Below are positions 7,384 to 15,041 of a DNA stretch of 24,195 bases, in pieces. The DNA lies in contig USGK01000022.1 of NCBI GenBank assembly GCA_900554175.1, positions 1 through 24,195 on the forward strand, in the 5' to 3' direction. Under the pieces are notes generated by a model that was not told where the DNA came from, did no database searches, and saw only the letters and a program-made list of their open reading frames with translations. Made by a program: the position numbers and the translations under genes. The stretch comes from an uncultured Clostridium sp. (lineage in GTDB: Bacteria; Bacillota; Clostridia; TANB77; CAG-508). Every line of letters starts with the position of its first letter. Position 1 is the first letter of the stretch.

Positions 7384-7412
7384 TTGACATATTTTTAATA
7401 TTTGTATATTAT
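7384..7412 (+). promoter_or_regulatory. Sigma-A promoter of parA-parB
   Basis: TTGACA (7384-7389) and TATTAT (7407-7412) are separated by 17 bases. The predicted leader is short, about 35 bases before the parA start. Confidence 0.8.
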
Positions 7413-7452
7413 AGAAAGGTAAAATAAAATGCAATAAATGGAGGAATTTAAA

Positions 7453-8226
7453 TTGGGAAAGATAATAGCAGTAGCGAATCAAAAAGGTGGAGTAGGAAAG
7501 ACTACCACTACAGTTAATTTAAGCACTATTTTAGCCAAAAGAGGAAAAAAGGTGTTATTAATAGATACTGATCCACAAGGAAATGCAACAAGTGGATTAG
7601 GTGTTGAAAAAGAATCAGAATTTTCTACATACGATTTGTTAATTACAGATGCTAAAATGGAAGACATAATACAACAAACAGCAATAAAAAATCTTAAAAT
7701 TTGTCCTTCAAATATTAATTTAGCAGGAGCTGAAGTTCAGCTTGTTTCAATGATGTCAAGAGAACAGAGAATGAAAGAAAAACTAGATTTAATTAAGGAT
7801 CAATTTGACTATATTTTAATCGATTGTCCTCCATCACTTGGATTAATAACATTAAATGCTTTTACCGCATCAGACAGTGTTTTAATACCAGTGCAATGTG
7901 AATATTATGCATTAGAAGGACTAGGACAACTTTTAAGTACAGTAGAACTTGTAAAAAAACACCTAAACAAAAGTTTGTATGTGGAAGGGGCACTTCTTAC
8001 AATGTATGATATTAGAACAAACTTATCTAATCAGGTTGTTAAAGAAGTAAAAAGATATTTTGAAAATAAAGTATATAAGACTGTAATACCAAGAAATGTA
8101 AGAGTCAGTGAAGCACCAAGTTATGGCATGCCGATTACTATATATGATCCACACTCAAAAGGTGCAAAAAGTTATGAGAAATTCGCAAAAGAGTTTCTGA
8201 AAATAAATGAACAAGCAAAAAGATAA
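7453..8226 (+). CDS. parA: Chromosome-partitioning ATPase ParA (Soj)
   Basis: ParA-family ATPase that works with ParB at parS to segregate the origin and, in relatives, to tune DnaA activity. It carries the deviant Walker A KGGVGKTT (residues 11-18), LIDTDPQGNATSGLG (switch region) and YILIDCPPSLGLITLNA (Walker B region), with the C-terminal GALLTMYDIRTNLS typical of Soj. I place the start at TTG 7453, giving MGKIIAVANQKGG and 257 residues, because TGGAGGA at 7439-7445 is correctly spaced for it. An in-frame ATG at 7438 overlaps that ribosome binding site and is the less likely start. It is co-transcribed with parB, 30 bases downstream. Confidence 0.95.
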   Translation: MGKIIAVANQKGGVGKTTTTVNLSTILAKRGKKVLLIDTDPQGNATSGLGVEKESEFSTYDLLITDAKMEDIIQQTAIKNLKICPSNINLAGAEVQLVSMMSREQRMKEKLDLIKDQFDYILIDCPPSLGLITLNAFTASDSVLIPVQCEYYALEGLGQLLSTVELVKKHLNKSLYVEGALLTMYDIRTNLSNQVVKEVKRYFENKVYKTVIPRNVRVSEAPSYGMPITIYDPHSKGAKSYEKFAKEFLKINEQAKR

Positions 8227-8256
8227 AAATAAATAAAAATTATGGGAGGAAGAAAA

Positions 8257-9093
8257 ATGGTTAAGAAAACAGGACTTGGAAAAGGTTTAGATGCATTATT
8301 TTCTATGCCAGTAGAAGAAGAAAAGTTAAAAGAAGATGACACACTAAAAAATTTAAAAATAATCGAAGTAGAGCCAAATAGAGAGCAACCAAGAAAAAGA
8401 TTTGATGAAGATTCTTTAAAAGATTTGGCAGATTCTATAGAAAGATATGGCGTTATTCAACCAATAGTTGTTACTCCAAAAGAAGGATATTACGCAATTG
8501 TTGCAGGAGAAAGAAGATGGAGAGCTGCTAAAATAGCAGGTCTTGTTGAAATACCAGCCATTATTAGAGAATATGATGAAAGAAAAAATAAAGAAATTGC
8601 TTTAATAGAAAATATACAAAGAGAAGACTTAAATGCATATGAAAAAGCTTCAGGAATAAAAGCGTTAATGGAAGATTACAATTTAACACAAGAAGAGATT
8701 GCAAAAGTTCTAGGAAAAAGTAGAAGTAGTATTGCAAATAGTGTTAGAATTTTAAACTTAGATCCGAGAGTTTTAGAATTTGCAAAAGAGGGGAAACTTA
8801 CAGAAGGGCACTGCAAAGCTTTAATGGCAATAACTGATAGCGAAAAACAATATGCAGCGGCAGTTAGAATGATTGAAAAAGGCGAAACTGTAAGGCAGGC
8901 AGAAGAAAAGGCGTTTAGAAATAAGGCTAAATTAGATGATAAATATGGAGCAGTTTATAGAGACATTGAAGATACTTTTCAAGGATTTTTTGGAACAAAA
9001 GTAAAAATAAATGCAGGAAAAAGAAGTGGAAAAATAATAATACAATACACTAATAATAGTGAACTAGAAAGGATTTTAGGCTTAATTAAATAA
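8257..9093 (+). CDS. parB: Chromosome-partitioning protein ParB (Spo0J)
   Basis: ParB clamps around DNA at parS using CTP and loads condensin. The protein starts MVKKTGLGKGLDALF, the usual Spo0J N-terminus that contacts ParA. The CTP-binding box reads GERRWRAAKIAGL (about residues 84-96), followed by NIQREDLN and a helix-turn-helix with LTQEEIAKVLGKSRSSIANSVRIL (about 142-165). The C-terminal dimerization region ends ILGLIK. ATG 8257, six bases after GGGAGGA (8244-8250), is preferred over an ATG at 8242 that sits in that site, giving 278 residues, a normal length. The following spacer to 9128 shows only an AAATATT/AATATTT weak stem. Confidence 0.96.
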   Translation: MVKKTGLGKGLDALFSMPVEEEKLKEDDTLKNLKIIEVEPNREQPRKRFDEDSLKDLADSIERYGVIQPIVVTPKEGYYAIVAGERRWRAAKIAGLVEIPAIIREYDERKNKEIALIENIQREDLNAYEKASGIKALMEDYNLTQEEIAKVLGKSRSSIANSVRILNLDPRVLEFAKEGKLTEGHCKALMAITDSEKQYAAAVRMIEKGETVRQAEEKAFRNKAKLDDKYGAVYRDIEDTFQGFFGTKVKINAGKRSGKIIIQYTNNSELERILGLIK

Positions 9094-9128
9094 TACGAAA
9101 AAAATATTAAAAAAATATTTAAATGCTA

Positions 9129-9158
9129 TTGACAAAGGTCATACTTTTATGCTAAGAT
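9129..9158 (+). promoter_or_regulatory. Promoter of tRNA-Ser(UGA)
   Basis: TTGACA (9129-9134) and TAAGAT (9153-9158) are 18 bases apart. The tRNA begins about 20 bases after the -10. Confidence 0.7.
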
Positions 9159-9177
9159 AGACATTGTCAGTAGATGT

Positions 9178-9269
<92 letters not shown>

Positions 9270-9273
9270 TAAT

Positions 9274-9308
9274 AAAATGAGTGAAAGTTAATGTAACTCA
9301 TTTTTTTT
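9274..9308 (+). terminator. Terminator after tRNA-Ser(UGA)
   Basis: AAAATGAGT (9274-9282) pairs with ACTCATTTT (9296-9304) and eight T follow in continuity. The two tRNA genes are therefore probably transcribed separately. Confidence 0.85.
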
Positions 9309-9368
9309 ATAGCAAGGTTATTTTATTAGTAAATTTTAAGTAACGTAGTTAATAGTTTAATTTTATAT

Positions 9369-9458
9369 GGAGTAGTACCCAAGTGGTGAAGGGGATTGTT
9401 TGCTAAACAATTAGGTCGGTAACACGGCGCGGAGGTTCGAACCCTCTCTACTCCGCCA
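9369..9458 (+). tRNA. tRNA-Ser, anticodon GCU
   Basis: The acceptor stem GGAGTAG (9369-9375) pairs with CTACTCC (9448-9454), followed by G and CCA. The anticodon stem ATTGT/ACAAT encloses TTGCTAA, giving anticodon GCT for AGC/AGU serine codons. A long variable arm and TTCGAAC T-loop are present. It is the last core RNA gene before the T4SS-like locus. Confidence 0.95.
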
Positions 9459-9463
9459 AAAAG

Positions 9464-9499
9464 TAATATAAAGAAAAAATATTTTATATTATTTTTTTT
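9464..9499 (+). terminator. Terminator after tRNA-Ser(GCU)
   Basis: AATATAAA (9465-9472) pairs with TTTATATT (9483-9490), followed by ATTTTTTTT. The stem is weak (all A-T) but the T run is long. Confidence 0.65.
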
Positions 9500-9584
9500 A
9501 ATCAATTTAGCATAAAAATTATTATTTTTAATACGTAATAGGAGCTTATTTGACTTGAAAAGACAAAAAAACTTAAAAATGGTA

Positions 9585-9613
9585 TTGCAATAAAAAGAAT
9601 TTTATGATATATT
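9585..9613 (+). promoter_or_regulatory. Promoter of the first pilin-like gene
   Basis: TTGCAA (9585-9590) and TATATT (9608-9613) have a 17-base spacer. Upstream, the 9500-9584 stretch contains an AATACGTAAT near-palindrome (9530-9539) and a weaker TTGACT at 9550. Confidence 0.6.
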
Positions 9614-9652
9614 TATAAATAGAGAAATTATTTTAATAAAAGGAGGAAGAAT

Positions 9653-10021
9653 ATGGTAAAAGTTAATAAAAAAATAGTTTGTGTATTACTTCTTGTATTT
9701 ATAGTACTTATGGTAAACATTGCCCCTGTATTTGCATATGAACTACCAGTTAACGTTAATCCAAAAGGGCAGACAATAGATCCAAACGTAAGTTCTACTG
9801 GAAACAAAATATTAGCTTACATTCAAGGTATTGGAACATTTATTGCAGTTGGAGTTTTAATGTTTTTAGGAATAAAATACATGACAGCAAGTGCAAATGA
9901 GAAAGCAGATATTAAAAAATCTATTATCCCATATATTATAGGTGCAATAATATTACTTGTAGCAGTTAACATTGTTCCAATAATTGGAAGTATAGGAGAT
10001 ACCCTTTTTTCTGGTAAATAA
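9653..10021 (+). CDS. T4SS pilin-like (VirB2/TrbC-type) membrane protein 1
   Basis: The 122-residue protein has an N-terminal signal peptide (basic start, hydrophobic core, likely cut after PVFA near residue 29). Two membrane segments (about 65-83 and 95-113) are joined by the short loop KYMTASANEKADIKKSI. The GIKYM...SA.EK..IK pattern followed by YIIGAIILL is that of small VirB2/TrbC-like pilin proteins in Gram-positive T4SS. The ribosome binding site AGGAGGAAG is strong. It is transcribed alone, between its own promoter and terminator, which would allow a separate level from the ATPase unit. Its family is shared with the proteins at 14207 and 14581. Polymerization into a pilus is not shown. 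Confidence 0.8.
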   Translation: MVKVNKKIVCVLLLVFIVLMVNIAPVFAYELPVNVNPKGQTIDPNVSSTGNKILAYIQGIGTFIAVGVLMFLGIKYMTASANEKADIKKSIIPYIIGAIILLVAVNIVPIIGSIGDTLFSGK

Positions 10022-10038
10022 GGATAGAATAATAAATG

Positions 10039-10080
10039 AAAAAGTTGAGAGAGTTAGATTCTTTCGACTTTTTTTATTTT
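10039..10080 (+). terminator. Terminator after the first pilin-like gene
   Basis: A 14-pair stem (10039-10052 with 10060-10073) including G-T pairs, with a seven-base loop and a T-rich tail, follows the gene by 17 bases. Confidence 0.85.
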
Positions 10081-10103
10081 TTGTAATAATATATAATTAC
10101 GAA

Positions 10104-10136
10104 AATATTACAGTAATATTACAATAATATTAAATT
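10104..10136. promoter_or_regulatory. Palindrome and 11-bp phased repeats upstream of prgI
   Basis: AATATTAC (10104-10111) and GTAATATT (10113-10120) form a perfect 8-1-8 palindrome. The same word recurs every 11 bases (10104, 10115, 10126; the third copy AATATTAAA). The array ends about 22 bases before the -35 of the prgI promoter. Helical phasing suggests an activator or repressor site. The nearest regulator gene is not in the window. Confidence 0.45.
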
Positions 10137-10157
10137 TTCGCTTTTTTTATTAAAAAC

Positions 10158-10187
10158 TTTACAATAAATAAGGAATTTTGCTATAAT
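10158..10187 (+). promoter_or_regulatory. Promoter of the prgI-virB4 unit
   Basis: TTTACA (10158-10163) and perfect TATAAT (10182-10187) are 18 bases apart. The leader is very short, about 20 bases, with the ribosome binding site TTGGAGG at 10201-10207. Confidence 0.75.
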
Positions 10188-10214
10188 ATAAATAGAAAAA
10201 TTGGAGGTAATACA

Positions 10215-10554
10215 ATGGGAACATATAAGATACCAAGAGATGTAAGTGGTGAAAGTAGAATTTTAATGATATTTTCATGGAAAGCATTAGGCTTTTCTGC
10301 AATCGGAGCAGCTATTGGAGCTGTATTTGTATATTTATTTTCATTAATTAATTTGATACAAGTTGGTATCGTAATTTTGGCTATATTTGTTTTAGCTGGT
10401 TTTTCAATTGGTACTTTTAAGGTTCCAGAAATCGACACTTTTGAGATAACAAGAAAAACAGGGGGATTAAATATAGACGAAGTTATAAAAAGAGGTATCC
10501 AATTTAAATTAAGAGGAAAGAAAATATATGTTTATGCAAGGGAGGATAAAAATA

Positions 10555-10562
<8 letters not shown>
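10215..10562 (+). CDS. prgI: PrgI family T4SS membrane protein
   Basis: This 115-residue protein fits the PrgI family: N-terminal YKIPRDVSGESRILMIFS, two closely spaced membrane segments (about residues 25-45 and 50-70), then GTFKVPEIDTF and a basic cytoplasmic tail. PrgI proteins are inner-membrane parts of Gram-positive T4SS and nearly always lie just upstream of virB4, as here. It is considered a VirB3-like component. Its stop overlaps the start of the next gene by eight bases, so the two are translationally coupled. Confidence 0.88.
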
Positions 10563-11772
<1,210 letters not shown>

Positions 11773-13687
11773 TAATGAGTATGAAATTGCTGAAGATAGA
11801 TATGAAGCTTTAAAACCAAAAACAATAAAGCAATTAATTGCACCTTCAGGAATTGATGCTAGTAAAATAGATCATTTAGAAATTATTTCCGATGAAACAA
11901 GATATGCAAGAAGTTTTTTTGTGGCAAATTTACCTAGAATGGCTACGTTTCCATATTTATTTAGAAATATGTATGAATTTGGAGATATTAATACGTCTGT
12001 ATATATTTATCCAATTCATGAATCAACATCGCAAACTAATTTAAATAGACAAATAAATGAATTAGAAACAGAAAGAATTGTTGCAAGGGATAAAGGAAAT
12101 ATAAACAGAGAAAGTTTGTTATCACAAAAAAAAGCAGAAGCTGAACAATTGAGAGATCAAATTGCATCGGGGTTTAATAAATTGTTTAGTGCATCAATTA
12201 TATCAACGGTTTTTGCGTATAGTATGAAAGACTTAGATAGATTAACAAAAATGTTAACAAGAGAAATGTCTAAGTCATTAGTAAATATAAAATCTGCATG
12301 GGGAGTGCAAGAAGAAGCTTTTAAAAGTAATACACCATTGCTAGATGATAAAATAAAAAAAGTACATACATTCGATCGAGCTTCAATGTCGACAGTTTTT
12401 CCATTTACAATGTCAGAAGTTGGTCATGAAAATGGTGTGCCATTAGGTTTTAACAAACAAACTGGTGTGCCAATTTTATTTGATAATTTTAGTAATTCGC
12501 TAGCAAATTACAATATGGTTGTATTTGCTAAATCAGGTGCAGGAAAATCTGTTACAATGAAAACATTAACATCAAGATCCTGTGTTTTGATGGGAATAGA
12601 GAGTTTAGCTCTTGATGCTGAAGGGGAATATCAAGTCGTTGCTGAAGCATTAGGAGGAATCAATGTAGTAATAAGTCCAACATCTGATACTATTATAAAT
12701 TTGTTTGATATAGAGATAGAAAAAGTAAAAGACGAAGTTACAGGAAAAGAAAGACAAATTTTAAATGTTGAAAACAAAGTAGAGGATGTTACTCAAGCTA
12801 TATTAACTATGGCAAGAGGAAGCACTAGAAGTACAGAAGTTAATGAGCTTACAAAACAAATAATTTCGGAATCAGTTGCAGAAGAATACGAAAGTAGAGG
12901 AATTAATACTGATCCTGCAAGTTTATTTGAAATAAATGGCAGAAATTATGAAAAGGGAGCTTTGTATAAAAATAAAAAAGAAATGCCAACAATAGGTAGT
13001 TGGTATAGAAGAATTGTACAAAAAGCAAAAGATAATACAAATTCGGATTATAGATTTCACTATAGTTATTTAGTAAAAGTTATGAAACAATATGTAAGAG
13101 AATATAATGGACAGATGGCATATTTTGACGGGCAGTCTACTTTTGACCTTTTAGAAGGAGTTTCATTTATTAACTTGGATATTTCTCAACTTGAAGAAAG
13201 ATTTGCAAGGCCTTTAGCACAACAAATTCTTCTTTCTTGGATTTGGGAAAAATATGTAAAAAAGAATAGCGAAGATAGGAAGAAAGCATCTAAAAAGAGA
13301 GTATTAGTTGATGAAGCTTGGATGATGCTTCCATATCCAGAAGCTGTAGATTTTTTGAATAGAATGGCAAGACGTGCAAGAAAAAGAAATGTATCGCTTG
13401 CAATAATATCTCAAAGATTTCAAGATTTTTATGAAAAACCTGAAGCTCAGGCCGTTCTTACTTCTTCAGATACAAAATTATTTTTAGCTCAAGATAAATC
13501 AGAAATACAGTATTTGAAAGAGGTTTTTAAGTTAAGTGAGGGGGAAGCTAATTTTTTAATAACGTGTAATAAAGGTGAAGGATTACTAAAAGTAGGAGGA
13601 GATACGGCAATTATACAAATTACTCCAACTAAAAAAGAATTTGAATTTGTTGAAACTAATTTGAATCAATTAGTTAAATAATAAATA

Positions 13688-13738
13688 AAATCCAATCCAA
13701 AATTCAAGCAAAAGTTGCGAATGATGGGTTGGATTTTT
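13688..13738 (+). terminator. Terminator after virB4, possibly bidirectional
   Basis: AAATCCAATCC (13688-13698) pairs with GGGTTGGATTT (13726-13736) over 11 bp with one G-T pair and a 27-base loop, followed by T. Read on the minus strand it also ends T-rich (ATTTTATTT), so it could serve the converging gene at 13764-14072. Confidence 0.7.
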
Positions 13739-13763
13739 GCACATTACAATGTGCTGGATCATT

Positions 13764-14072
13764 TTAAAATATGGCCACGATAATTGCGCATAAAATTGGA
13801 AGAATAATTCCTACTGTTAAACCAGTAAAGAAAAGAAATAGAAAAATTCTTTTTATCCATTTTTTTATACGTCTAGATTTTTGTTCGGGATTCTTTATTT
13901 GGTTAGGACCTCCATTAAATTCTGGGGGAGGACCCCAAGGGTGAAATTCGCCGGAACCAGGACCAAAACCAAAACCAGGACCAAAACCAAAACCAGGACC
14001 AAAACCAGGACCAGGACCAAAACCAGGACCAAAACCAGGACCAGGACCAAAACCAGGACCGTGTTCAAACAT
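13764..14072 (-). CDS. Gly-Pro-Phe repeat membrane protein
   Basis: I do not recognise a named family. The start is the ATG at 14072, which follows AGGAGG correctly; an upstream start with 15 more residues is less likely. The 102-residue protein begins MFEHGPGFGPGPGFGP, with about 36 residues built only from Gly, Pro and Phe. A short HPWGPPPEFNGGPNQ linker, a basic patch (KSRRIKKWIKR, about 67-77) and one hydrophobic segment at the C-terminus (about 78-102) follow. A basic patch just before a C-terminal anchor suggests a tail-anchored protein with a flexible, possibly phase-separating or cytoplasmic N-terminus. It is antisense between two T4SS units and has its own good promoter, so it is probably a real gene. 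Confidence 0.7.
   Translation of the reverse strand: MFEHGPGFGPGPGFGPGFGPGPGFGPGFGFGPGFGFGPGSGEFHPWGPPPEFNGGPNQIKNPEQKSRRIKKWIKRIFLFLFFTGLTVGIILPILCAIIVAIF
13955..14060 (-). repeat. GGACCAAAACCA-type short tandem repeats
   Basis: About 105 bases consist of CCAGGACCAAAACCA-type words in 6- and 12-base combinations, encoding the Gly-Pro-Phe run on the minus strand. The G+C content is far above the surroundings. Copy number is likely to vary by slippage or unequal recombination. Confidence 0.85.
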
Positions 14073-14105
14073 AATGATTCCTCCTAAATATAAAATTGTA
14101 ATTAT

Positions 14106-14134
14106 ATTATAACACATTTAAATAAAAATATCAA
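14106..14134 (-). promoter_or_regulatory. Promoter of the Gly-Pro-Phe protein gene
   Basis: On the minus strand TTGATA (14134-14129) and TATAAT (14111-14106) are 17 bases apart, about 34 bases before the start codon. It is divergent from the promoter at 14159-14187. Confidence 0.75.
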
Positions 14135-14158
14135 ATTTTAATTATTACTATGTAATTG

Positions 14159-14187
14159 TTGAAAAAAATCGTAATTTAGTGTAAAAT
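14159..14187 (+). promoter_or_regulatory. Promoter of the third T4SS unit
   Basis: TTGAAA (14159-14164) and TAAAAT (14182-14187) are 17 bases apart. Just upstream, ATTAC-TAT-GTAAT (14144-14156) is a small palindrome resembling the core of the one before prgI. Confidence 0.7.
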
Positions 14188-14206
14188 ATAAGAAGAGGTG
14201 TGGATT

Positions 14207-14563
14207 ATGAAAAATAAAGGAATTTTAAAGAAAATATATGGAGTCTTAATAATATTATTATTTATTATAATGAGAGAAAATACAGTTATTGCAAAAATTC
14301 CTACGAATTTTAAAATCAATAAGGAAAGTGCTAAACAAGTGGAAAGTATAGGAAATGGCCTTTTAGGAACACTTCAAGTTGTTGGTGCTTTTGCATCTGT
14401 AGCAGCATTGATGATAATCGGAATTAAATATATGTTAGGAAGTGCAGAAGAGAGGTCAGAAAAAAAGGAGACTATGATTTACTATGTTATAGGGGCTATT
14501 TTAGTATTATGCATATCAACAATCGTACCTTATTTATATGATATAATAACTAAGATAATTTAA
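14207..14563 (+). CDS. T4SS pilin-like membrane protein 2
   Basis: Start at ATG 14207 (118 residues), six bases after GAGGTG (14195-14200); a GTG at 14198 lies inside that site and is less likely. It has the same build as the protein at 9653: a basic signal peptide possibly cut after VIA near residue 31, then two membrane segments joined by KYMLGSAEERSEKKETMIYY. The GIKYM.GSAEE pattern and the YYVIGAILVL second segment mark it as a paralogue. It is first in the six-gene third unit. Whether it is the main pilin or a specialised subunit cannot be told. Confidence 0.78.
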   Translation: MKNKGILKKIYGVLIILLFIIMRENTVIAKIPTNFKINKESAKQVESIGNGLLGTLQVVGAFASVAALMIIGIKYMLGSAEERSEKKETMIYYVIGAILVLCISTIVPYLYDIITKII

Positions 14564-14580
14564 AAAAAGGAGGCGTTAAT

Positions 14581-15018
14581 ATGAAAAGAAAAAGAAAAAG
14601 TAAAATTATAATAATTATGTTAATTTTTCTTACAATTATATTTAATACTAGAGTAGTATTTGCCCAAAAAGATATTTCGGAGCAAGGAAAAGATTGGCTT
14701 AATACTGGTGAAAAGAATCAACCAAAGGGAAAAGACTCATTAGGTTCTGTGTTAGATTCGATTTTAAATATTCAGGGAGATAGTGATCACACAGAAGGAT
14801 TTCAAGAACTAGCTGGTTTGTTATGGGGAATTGGTATATTTGTAGTTGCTATAGTAGGGGTTTGGTTAGGAATAAGATTAATGTTTTCAAATGCTGAAGA
14901 TAAAGCTAAGTCAAAAGAAGCGTTACAAATATATTTAATTGGTACTATAATTATTTTTGGATCATTGGGAATTTGGAAATTATTAATAATATTATTAGAT
15001 GGAGATTATTTATACTAG
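14581..15018 (+). CDS. T4SS pilin-like membrane protein 3
   Basis: The 145-residue protein has a strongly basic signal peptide (MKRKRKSK, hydrophobic core, likely cut after VVFA near residue 28). A hydrophilic stretch of about 45 residues, longer than in the other two pilin-like proteins, follows. Two membrane segments are joined by RLMFSNAEDKAKSKEALQIY, similar in layout to paralogues 1 and 2 but more diverged (LGIRLMFSNAEDKA). The ribosome binding site AGGAGG lies 18 bases after the preceding stop. The longer mature N-terminus suggests a different role, perhaps base or tip. Confidence 0.72.
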   Translation: MKRKRKSKIIIIMLIFLTIIFNTRVVFAQKDISEQGKDWLNTGEKNQPKGKDSLGSVLDSILNIQGDSDHTEGFQELAGLLWGIGIFVVAIVGVWLGIRLMFSNAEDKAKSKEALQIYLIGTIIIFGSLGIWKLLIILLDGDYLY

Positions 15019-15041
15019 TAAGATAAAAAAGGAGAATTTGT

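Noticed and set aside
7438..7452. parA start at ATG 7438
   Set aside because: That ATG sits inside the TGGAGGA site that serves TTG 7453, and the longer form adds residues not usual in Soj.
10100..10140. TAATATTAC in the loop of a CGAAAAT/ATTTTCG stem, as in geminivirus-type rolling-circle origins
   Set aside because: The nonamer is a by-product of the A+T-rich 11-bp repeats, and there is no replication initiator gene nearby. A regulatory site is simpler.
13955..14060. Possible CRISPR array
   Set aside because: The repeats are 6-12 bases, have no unique spacers and are translated as a Gly-Pro-Phe run.
13881..14087. Plus-strand frame rich in Lys-Thr-Arg repeats
   Set aside because: It is the complement of the Gly-Pro-Phe repeat gene and has no ribosome binding site or promoter; the minus-strand frame has both.
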